From contig CANQRE010000007.1 in NCBI GenBank assembly GCA_947626175.1, positions 1-26,659 on the forward strand: a stretch of 26,659 bases of DNA, given 5' to 3'. This document shows positions 20,094-26,659 of the stretch, piece by piece. How positions within the stretch are numbered: the stretch's first letter is position 1; every line of letters begins with the position of its first letter. Under the pieces are notes generated by a model. That model did not search any database. It saw only the letters and a program-made list of their open reading frames with translations, and was not told the DNA's origin. Position numbers and translations under genes: made by a program. This stretch comes from an uncultured Clostridia bacterium (lineage in GTDB: Bacteria > Bacillota > Clostridia > Christensenellales > UBA1242).

Positions 20094-23000
20094 ATGCCTG
20101 ATTCCGTTGATTATATTTCAGTCAAAAGAAAGGGGAAAGAATGCCTTTCCATTAAGAAAGAATTAGATAAAAAAGGAAAGGCATACCTGAAATGTTATTT
20201 GCTTGGAGATTCAGAGGATCCTTTACAGATTGTATTATCAAAAAAGACTTCTTTTCGCATCGAGGAATTAACAATCACTCAACATGAACCGGAAATAAAA
20301 ATTGCTTCTGGGAAGGTTGAAATAACTTTATCTCCAACCAAATTGGCATTTGAAGTTAAAAGTGCTATTAAAAGTAATACTAAAGCATCCTACACTGATT
20401 CACTAAATATAACTATCGAACCTGAAGCTCAAAGTGATATTGAACAAGCTAAAAAGGGTGCAAACGTAAATGTGCCATTGACTTTTGTGCCATTGACTGT
20501 TCAACAAGAAGCGGCACAAACTCCGGAAACCCCTGCAGAGCCACAGCCACAGCCGCAGCCACAACCACAGCCACAGCCACAACCGCAACCACAACCACAA
20601 CCACAACCACAACCACAAAATGGTGATAACCCTGCAGAAAATAATGGAAACCCAGCCGACAATCCAAGCAACCCTGGAAATCCAGACAACCCTGGAAATC
20701 CAGGCAATGCCGGCAATCCAAGCAACCCTGGAAATCCAGACAACCCTGGAAATCCAGACAATGGCGGCAATCAAGGCGGCAACCACAACCCTGCTCAGCC
20801 GCAGCCACAAAACGCTGAACAACCACAAGATAATCCTACTGATGCTGGTGGAAATGGTGGCGGCAATCCAAATGAAACTGGAAAACCTGCTGATACTGGT
20901 GATGGCAATCCAGCCAAGCCTGAAGCCGAAAAACCATCAGAGCCAACCATTGAGAGCTTGACAGAGAGCTTGAAAAGCAATAAAGAAGAATATAAAGGCT
21001 TAAAGAAACAAGTTGCAACCTTAGATGCCAAATCTAAGGAATTGGACGAGCAAATAAAAACAGCAAACAAATCTTTGGAAGATGCAAGAAGTAATTTAAC
21101 CAAAATTAAGCCTCAATATAATGACGCGTTTCAACAGCATAATAAAGCTGTGCAGGAACATGCTGCTGCTAGCTTAGCTTTAAAAGAATTTGATGAAAAA
21201 CCTGAAAACAAGGACCTTGATGAAAACAAGAAAGCCGAAAGAGACAAATTGTCTAAAGCCCTTGATGAAAAAGTTTCTAACGAAAAAGATTTGACCAAAA
21301 AGAATTCATCTTTATTCTCAGTGTATAATGGGCTTAACAGAGCAATACAAAAACAAGAACGTCTAACAAAATCTCTAACAGAAGAATCCAACGCCACCCA
21401 AAAGGAATTAGAGACAGCACAATCCAAGTTTGTCGAACTTGAGAAAACAATAAATCATGACACCCTTCATCTGGCAAAGTTGACAACAGAGAAAGACAAA
21501 CAAGAAAAAATTGCCAAACAAACAGAGATTACGACAAAACTTGAAGGTCTTAACGAGGAAAAACGCAAAGCAACTGAGCAACAAGAGCAATTGCAAAATG
21601 CTTTAAACGTTGCCTCAATACAAGAAAAAGCTGCTCAAGAGAAAAATGAAGCCCTGCAAAAAGACTTTGATGAAAAAAAGAAAGTCGCAGAAGAAAAACA
21701 AAGACAAGAAAAACAAGCAAAAGAAGATTGGGAAAAAGCCAAAGACGCAACGGCTAAAGCTGATGCAGCAAACAAAGCCGCAGCGGAGAGAAAAGAGGCT
21801 CTTGCAGACCTTGCCTATACGCAGAGTCAAGCACAAACCTTAACTGCGACCCAAGCAAAAGAAAAAGCAGAAAGCGACTTAGATGCAGCAAAGGCAGAAC
21901 TTGATTCTGCCACAAATGCCAAAAAAGAAGCAGAAGACAAATTAAAAGAAGTTGACGCAACCCTTGCAAGTTTGGACACACAAATCACTGAAGCCGAAAA
22001 GGCTAAAACCGATATCGATAAAGATGTTGCAGAAGCTACGACTGCCGCAGCCGAAGCAGCAAAAGCATTTGAAAAGGCTGATCTTGAAGAAATTCCAGCA
22101 GACAGCATTATTGAAGAAGATATCCCTGAAATCCCTCCTGAAGCTGTTATAGACGTAAAAGCATCTTTTCGGAACAATGACGAGAGCAATACGCTTTTGC
22201 AAAACATCATCGTTGCCGATCTTCCGGAAGAAGGTGGAAAAAAACTTTATTTTGCCACAACGAACCCTTTAGATCCTGCAAATGGTGATAGATGGAGGGA
22301 GCCGGACGAAAATAAACTGAAGGACGAAAAATATCTTATCAAAGTTGAAAAAAATGGCAAAGAAGATAAATGCGTTGTAACCATTGACACCAACACCATT
22401 TCAAACAAAAAACAAAGAAGAAAATTCCAGAGTGAACTAAGCAAATTAACGCAAAAACAAGGATTTTTAAGACCTGCCGGTGCTCTCTCTTCATGGACAG
22501 AAGAAGAAAAAGGAGTTTATAGCTTTACCACCGAAGCCAAAAACGTTAAAGTTTCTGCTGTGCCGAAAGAAGAAGCAATAAACTGTAGTATCTCATGTGC
22601 AGATGAAAAAGGAAACGGCGGCGAAGTAAAATTCGAAAACGGCAAACTTGAAATAATAGGCAGCAGATCAGGAAAAGAAACATCGGTTACCCTTCCACGA
22701 TCTGATTTTGTCGGAGTAAATGCCGTCATTTCAACTGACAGTGTTCAAAAAATAATTGACAGCCAGGATAATCTAGAATATCAGGATTATCCTCGTCTGA
22801 CAGATGTGCTTATGGAATCTGTAAGCCACAGCGAACGTGAAGCCCTTAGCAATGATTCAAGATATAGCTTTGTTAGGTTAATGAACGCACCGTTCGGAAG
22901 GTTGGATTCTGATTTGTGCTTTATGAAAGATGCAAAGACAAATCAAACATACATTTTAAGTGATAACAAATTTACACCAATTGATGGAGATTTAAAATTT

Positions 23001-26000
23001 GTTTATTTCAGCAATACCGACGTCGACGAAAAAAATATTCGCATTGGTGTGCAATTTAAACTTCAAGGTTCTGAAAAAGTGTCCACATATACAATTGACA
23101 CCCAATTCGCGAAACTCAAAGATGACGAAATAGTTCCTGATTCAGTAAATCCTGCGGTGCTTGCTGACTTGGCTCAAGTGACACAGATGAACAATGGAAT
23201 AGCTGGAAACTTAAGTTGTGCATATCATGACGGAATGTTTACTATAACTTCAACACCATCTGATTCATCCGTTGAACCTGCAACATTTACGATAGAACAA
23301 AGTAAAGAACCCCCTGCTTATTTCTCATCACACAAGTTAAATATTGTCGACGAAACCGAAACTGAACACGCTGAACCAAAAGAAGACGAACCAAAAGAAG
23401 GCGAAGTTAAAGAAGACGAGCCAAAAGAAGACGAGCCAAAAGAAGACGAACCAAAAGAAGACGAGCCAAAAGAAGACGAAGTTAAAGAAGACGATGTTAA
23501 AGGAGACGATGTTAAAGGAGACGATGTTAAAGGAGACGAAACTGAAGCCGGAGTAGCCGAAGCAACAGAAGAAGTTGAAGAAGCAACAGAAGAAACAGTA
23601 GAAAACAGCGCACCAGTTGTGAACGAATCCAAATTCCAACCAAAAGAGGAAGACCTTAAAACGGTTGCAAACAGCCGCGCTGGACTAAAGTCTACTTCTG
23701 GATTTGATGTAACTTACTCTACCAAAGACACACATGAAGAAATATTAACTCAAAATAATATGGTTTATCTTGCAGACGACACTTCCCCATTCTTCTGCAT
23801 AAGTGACGAAAAAGGAAGAGACGTTCTCGTTGCTCGCAGAGATGTCGAACCAGACGGCAAACCAACCTACAGTGTTGAAATTCCAACAGCAAGACTTAAC
23901 GATGAAATGAAAGTCGCTTTGGGAGCCGAAGAGGGCAAGGAGATTGTTAGCCTTTTTGTTGAAAACCTGACATTCACTCAAGGCAAAGCTGGTTCACAAC
24001 AAGGGTTCTCATTCACATGCAAAGATGCCGAAGGCAAAAAAATCAACATCACTGTTGAAGCAAACTCTTTGCAAATCACAGCCGATGACAAAGCAATGAC
24101 AACATCCGGACAAAACAACTTTGCAATTTCATCCGATGTGGCAAAAGATGTGCTAAGTGGCAATGTCACCTACAATGACGGCTCAAAAAAATCAAAAGAC
24201 CCTTCGTTTGCCGATCTTTCTCCTGCAATGGCTTATGCTTTAAGTCAAATCACAAGCGAAGAAAGCACCCATACCTATGGCAGTGCAACAATCCGAGATG
24301 TTGATGGCTTAATGTTTATGCAAGTAAAAGGTTCTGATGGCAAATCTGAAGCTTTGTTTGCACGAGATGGAGACGACCTGTATGTTTACACCGGCAAAAG
24401 GTTCCATAAAATAGAACAGGAAGATTACAGGTTAACTTGCAAAACTACTATGGATCATGAATCTGGCAAAATCACTGCTATCTCCCCAGACGAACTTAAG
24501 TTGAGAGTGACGGTCGGGAAATCAATGTATGACTTGCCTTTAACGCTTGAAACAAAAGATCCAGATGCTTCTAAAGTTAAATCTTACGATGAAAAGGCTG
24601 ATGGCTTCCAAACTTTGAAAGCAGTTGCAAGTTTCTTGGATCCAAATCTCGAAGAGGATCAACTTAAGCCAACTTACACTGTTCCAAATTCATTGCCAGG
24701 TGCAAAAGGCGACCAATCTGCTTTCCGAGTTTTCACTGACTCAGATGGCAAAAATGGAATTTGGGTGTATGGCTACAATGTTCCAAACAAAACCTTCAAC
24801 GTAAACAAGCCAACAGAAGCTCATTATGTTGAAGATGAAACCGAAAGCATTGTAAACCATGAAGAAGAACCTGTTGTTGACGATGCACATGTCGAAGGCA
24901 TGGCTGCAGACACAGACGAATCTAAGGAAGAAACTGAAGAACCTGCAGAACATGCAGAAGAAGATGAAGAAGCAAGAAGACGCGCCGCAGCCGAAGCTGT
25001 TGCGCCAAGCGATTCGCAAGCTGTTGCAGCTTCCCCTGCTCCAGCTCGTGCTCCAGAAAGAAAAACTCCTGGTTGGCTGGTTGCCCTTGGCGTTGTTGGA
25101 GCACTGGTTGGCTTGGTTGGATGCGTTATCGGCATTGGCCTTGGCCTTGGTCCTTTAGTTATTGGCTTTGGATCTTTGCTTGCTGCAAGCGTTGCAATCC
25201 CAGTGGGAACTGCACTTGCAACAACTGCTGCAAACAGCTTTGCATCAACGGGATTTGGCAAGATTGCCGGCGTGAAAGCAAGAGTGGCTGCTCGTCAAAA
25301 AGCTGCAACAAAATTCTTGCAACGCGAAGCACGAATTGCACTTGAAAATCAAATTGTGGAATCTTCATCTTATTCAAGCCCAAGCCGAATTCGTCATATG
25401 CGCAAAGTTGAAAAACTTGAAGACAAAAACTTTGAAGAACTTTCTGGCGGCGACTTTAGAAAAATCGATAAAATCAAACAAGAGTCAGTCAGAAACGCAG
25501 TTGAAGCTTTCAAGGCTAAAAACCCAACAGCAACCGAAGCAGAAATTGAACAAGCTGAAACCGCAGCACAATATAACTTTATTGAAAACAATCGCCATGC
25601 AATTGCACACAGCATAATAACAAGACAAGGCGATAAACAAACTTTTGATTTCCTTGACAACCTTACACAAGTTGAAAGATCTTATATCACTGAGGCTTGC
25701 GAAGAAACACAACAAGCAATTCAACAAACCATTCTTTATGCAAAGGGCGCTACAACCCCTAACGTTGACATTTCTCTCAACAGGCGAGAATGCAAAAAAA
25801 TCCTTGGAAAGAAGACTTTCGATTATATCATGCAAGCAGCAAAAGGCTCTGTTGATGTTGCCCGCTTTGACGAATTCCCATTGAAAGCTCCAGATCCGGA
25901 CAACGGCAACCTGTGCAAAGTTAATGAGAATGCTGTTCGTTATAACACTGAGACGCGTCATCCAAGCATTAAAACTTTCCTTTACAACGCAACAGGAACT

Positions 26001-26543
26001 TCTGCGTGGAACAAAGATGGAAAGATTGTAGATTGTGAAAGATTTTGCACAACAACAAATGAAGTTCAACCTTCACATCCTGGCGAAGTAACTGAACACA
26101 AATTTAAAGGCATTGACATTGTTACAAACCTTTGTGACCAGTTGGATGAAATAGACCGAGCACAATATCGCATTAACGGAATGTTAAGCCAAAAAGGCGA
26201 AACCGTTGAAATAAACGGAAAAGAATATGACAGATCAATTCTTGTTGCTGCTTCAACAAAAGGCGTTTTGGAAGCACAAAAAATAAGACAATCATATAGC
26301 GATAGCCGTGACTCTGCAAAACGCAATGCCTTTGAAACAATGAAAGACATCGCCGATGATCTTGGAAAAGCAATTTATGATTCAAACAACAAAGTTGTTA
26401 TTGGTGAAGATGCAAAAAATCAAAGAGATGTTGATTATATGCAACAACAATTTAATGACCTAAGCCCAGACGAACGAGAGGATGCAGAAAAAATATGGGA
26501 AAACGTTAAAGCTCCCACGGGTGATGGACTAGACAAATCATAG
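20094..26543 (+). CDS. Giant multi-domain protein, 2149 residues, coiled coil and membrane hairpin
   Basis: I do not recognise the family. In order: a beta-rich N-terminal domain (about 1-120) without a signal peptide; 13 Pro-Gln dipeptides (150-175); an Asn/Pro/Gly-rich repeat (about 178-230); a long Lys/Glu/Ala coiled coil (about 285-660); a beta-rich module (about 695-1082); 11 acidic pentapeptides of the PKEDE/VKGDD type (1095-1149); a second, similar module (about 1192-1580); an acidic then Ala/Pro-rich linker; two adjacent Gly-rich hydrophobic segments (about 1661-1685 and 1688-1715); and a C-terminal helical domain of about 430 residues ending TAG. The two membrane segments would put both ends on the same, probably cytoplasmic, side. 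There is no LPxTG or S-layer motif. A structural, scaffold or surface-linked role is possible but unproven. Confidence 0.9.
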   Translation: MPDSVDYISVKRKGKECLSIKKELDKKGKAYLKCYLLGDSEDPLQIVLSKKTSFRIEELTITQHEPEIKIASGKVEITLSPTKLAFEVKSAIKSNTKASYTDSLNITIEPEAQSDIEQAKKGANVNVPLTFVPLTVQQEAAQTPETPAEPQPQPQPQPQPQPQPQPQPQPQPQPQNGDNPAENNGNPADNPSNPGNPDNPGNPGNAGNPSNPGNPDNPGNPDNGGNQGGNHNPAQPQPQNAEQPQDNPTDAGGNGGGNPNETGKPADTGDGNPAKPEAEKPSEPTIESLTESLKSNKEEYKGLKKQVATLDAKSKELDEQIKTANKSLEDARSNLTKIKPQYNDAFQQHNKAVQEHAAASLALKEFDEKPENKDLDENKKAERDKLSKALDEKVSNEKDLTKKNSSLFSVYNGLNRAIQKQERLTKSLTEESNATQKELETAQSKFVELEKTINHDTLHLAKLTTEKDKQEKIAKQTEITTKLEGLNEEKRKATEQQEQLQNALNVASIQEKAAQEKNEALQKDFDEKKKVAEEKQRQEKQAKEDWEKAKDATAKADAANKAAAERKEALADLAYTQSQAQTLTATQAKEKAESDLDAAKAELDSATNAKKEAEDKLKEVDATLASLDTQITEAEKAKTDIDKDVAEATTAAAEAAKAFEKADLEEIPADSIIEEDIPEIPPEAVIDVKASFRNNDESNTLLQNIIVADLPEEGGKKLYFATTNPLDPANGDRWREPDENKLKDEKYLIKVEKNGKEDKCVVTIDTNTISNKKQRRKFQSELSKLTQKQGFLRPAGALSSWTEEEKGVYSFTTEAKNVKVSAVPKEEAINCSISCADEKGNGGEVKFENGKLEIIGSRSGKETSVTLPRSDFVGVNAVISTDSVQKIIDSQDNLEYQDYPRLTDVLMESVSHSEREALSNDSRYSFVRLMNAPFGRLDSDLCFMKDAKTNQTYILSDNKFTPIDGDLKFVYFSNTDVDEKNIRIGVQFKLQGSEKVSTYTIDTQFAKLKDDEIVPDSVNPAVLADLAQVTQMNNGIAGNLSCAYHDGMFTITSTPSDSSVEPATFTIEQSKEPPAYFSSHKLNIVDETETEHAEPKEDEPKEGEVKEDEPKEDEPKEDEPKEDEPKEDEVKEDDVKGDDVKGDDVKGDETEAGVAEATEEVEEATEETVENSAPVVNESKFQPKEEDLKTVANSRAGLKSTSGFDVTYSTKDTHEEILTQNNMVYLADDTSPFFCISDEKGRDVLVARRDVEPDGKPTYSVEIPTARLNDEMKVALGAEEGKEIVSLFVENLTFTQGKAGSQQGFSFTCKDAEGKKINITVEANSLQITADDKAMTTSGQNNFAISSDVAKDVLSGNVTYNDGSKKSKDPSFADLSPAMAYALSQITSEESTHTYGSATIRDVDGLMFMQVKGSDGKSEALFARDGDDLYVYTGKRFHKIEQEDYRLTCKTTMDHESGKITAISPDELKLRVTVGKSMYDLPLTLETKDPDASKVKSYDEKADGFQTLKAVASFLDPNLEEDQLKPTYTVPNSLPGAKGDQSAFRVFTDSDGKNGIWVYGYNVPNKTFNVNKPTEAHYVEDETESIVNHEEEPVVDDAHVEGMAADTDESKEETEEPAEHAEEDEEARRRAAAEAVAPSDSQAVAASPAPARAPERKTPGWLVALGVVGALVGLVGCVIGIGLGLGPLVIGFGSLLAASVAIPVGTALATTAANSFASTGFGKIAGVKARVAARQKAATKFLQREARIALENQIVESSSYSSPSRIRHMRKVEKLEDKNFEELSGGDFRKIDKIKQESVRNAVEAFKAKNPTATEAEIEQAETAAQYNFIENNRHAIAHSIITRQGDKQTFDFLDNLTQVERSYITEACEETQQAIQQTILYAKGATTPNVDISLNRRECKKILGKKTFDYIMQAAKGSVDVARFDEFPLKAPDPDNGNLCKVNENAVRYNTETRHPSIKTFLYNATGTSAWNKDGKIVDCERFCTTTNEVQPSHPGEVTEHKFKGIDIVTNLCDQLDEIDRAQYRINGMLSQKGETVEINGKEYDRSILVAASTKGVLEAQKIRQSYSDSRDSAKRNAFETMKDIADDLGKAIYDSNNKVVIGEDAKNQRDVDYMQQQFNDLSPDEREDAEKIWENVKAPTGDGLDKS
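20541..20618 (+). repeat. Pro-Gln dipeptide repeat tract
   Basis: Thirteen consecutive six-base units (CCA or CCG followed by CAA or CAG) encode residues 150-175 of the giant protein. It is a likely extended, flexible spacer and a site of slippage-driven length change. Confidence 0.95.
20661..20768 (+). repeat. Two tandem 54-base repeats (Asn-Pro-Gly-rich)
   Basis: The unit starting AATCCAAGCAACCCTGGAAA recurs at 20715, exactly 54 bases later, with few changes. It codes for 18 residues rich in Asn, Pro, Gly and Asp (such as GNPDNPGNP). This looks like a recent duplication. Confidence 0.85.
23376..23540 (+). repeat. Eleven tandem 15-base units encoding acidic pentapeptides
   Basis: The unit reads PKEDE (five copies), with PKEGE, VKEDE, VKEDD, VKGDD (twice) and VKGDE variants. 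The segment covers residues 1095-1149 of the giant protein and separates its two similar modules. Confidence 0.95.
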
Positions 26544-26587
26544 ACAAAAAGGCTTTAGGAGTTAAAACTTAAAAGGAAAAATGCAAA

Positions 26588-26659
26588 ATGAAAATTGGTG
26601 TAGTTGGCCTTCCAAATGTTGGGAAAAGCACATTGTTCAACGCGATCACAAATGCTGGT
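26588..26659 (+). CDS. ychF: Ribosome-binding ATPase YchF, N-terminal fragment (cut by window edge)
   Basis: The first 24 codons are present and read MKIGVVGLPNVGKSTLFNAI. This is the Obg-family P-loop GLPNVGKST with the exact spacing and following TLFNA of YchF/OLA1 proteins, which hydrolyse ATP and bind ribosomes. AAGGA lies about 12 bases upstream. Only 44 bases separate it from the giant ORF, with no terminator and no clear promoter between them, so it may be read from the giant's promoter. Confidence 0.92.
   Translation, partial: MKIGVVGLPNVGKSTLFNAITNAG

Noticed and set aside
20541..20618. CRISPR-like direct repeats
   Set aside because: Units are six bases long, contiguous, in frame and code for Pro-Gln; there are no spacers and no cas genes.
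20403..20828. Long antisense ORFs opposite the Pro-Gln and Asn-Pro-Gly repeats
   Set aside because: They are low-complexity translations of the repeat complement (Trp/Leu, Cys/Gly or Val runs) in three frames at once, without ribosome sites or promoters.
23318..23639. Antisense ORFs opposite the acidic pentapeptide array (Ser/Phe-rich)
   Set aside because: The 15-base periodicity keeps every frame open; this is a by-product of the repeat in the giant gene.

Overview
This is an AT-rich window from a low-GC Gram-positive bacterium (Bacillota), most likely an uncultured clostridial lineage. Evidence for the affiliation: a SpoVB-type flippase, a DUF1540-like cysteine-rich protein, a DUF1385 (YqhQ-like) domain next to PrmC and RF1, zinc-type L31, L33 and S18, purine-rich Shine-Dalgarno (SD) sites and sigma-A type promoters. 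No tRNA, rRNA, CRISPR array, transposase or phage gene is visible, and the species cannot be named from this sequence.

Layout. (1) 1-1363, minus: rpmG-secE-nusG-rplK (rplK cut by the edge), with a promoter upstream of rpmG and a structured RNA before rplK. (2) 1450-1985, minus: a solo HicB-like protein and a 46-residue orphan. (3) 2133-6470, minus: pgk-tpiA-dnaX-ybaB-recR, in which dnaX appears to be completed by a -1 frameshift on nine A residues. (4) 6503-9013, minus: a dihydrouridine synthase and a SpoVB/MurJ-like flippase, both apparently on very short or leaderless mRNAs. (5) 9108-11477: two unrecognised proteins of 208 and 448 residues and a DUF1540-like protein. (6) 11561-14900: rplI on plus, facing prmC-prfA on minus; PrmC is fused to a DUF1385-like membrane domain. 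(7) 15076-16323, minus: rpsF-ssb-rpsR-rpmE. (8) 16324-16707: an AT-rich gap with T-tracts phased at the helical repeat, then an unrecognised helical protein on plus. (9) 17181-19910, minus: secA, behind a promoter containing a perfect 20-bp palindrome. (10) 20094-26543, plus: a 2149-residue protein of unknown function. (11) 26588 to the end: the start of ychF.

Most of the window is core machinery: translation (L11, L33, L9, L31, S18, S6, RF1, PrmC, Dus), secretion (SecE, SecA), transcription (NusG), replication and repair (DnaX, YbaB, RecR, SSB) and glycolysis (Pgk, TpiA). PrmC modifies the GGQ motif of RF1 encoded directly after it; RecR and DnaX sit in the usual dnaX-ybaB-recR order. The accessory content is the three orphan proteins (208, 448 and 2149 residues), the 46-residue ORF and the small helical protein.

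The least ordinary things here are the giant protein with its tandem modules and mid-chain membrane hairpin; a recurring promoter arrangement that leaves no 5' leader in front of three genes; the dnaX A9 slip site; the DUF1385-PrmC fusion; the secA palindrome; and the phased T-tracts. Promoters and hairpins were found by eye and need experimental or computational confirmation.
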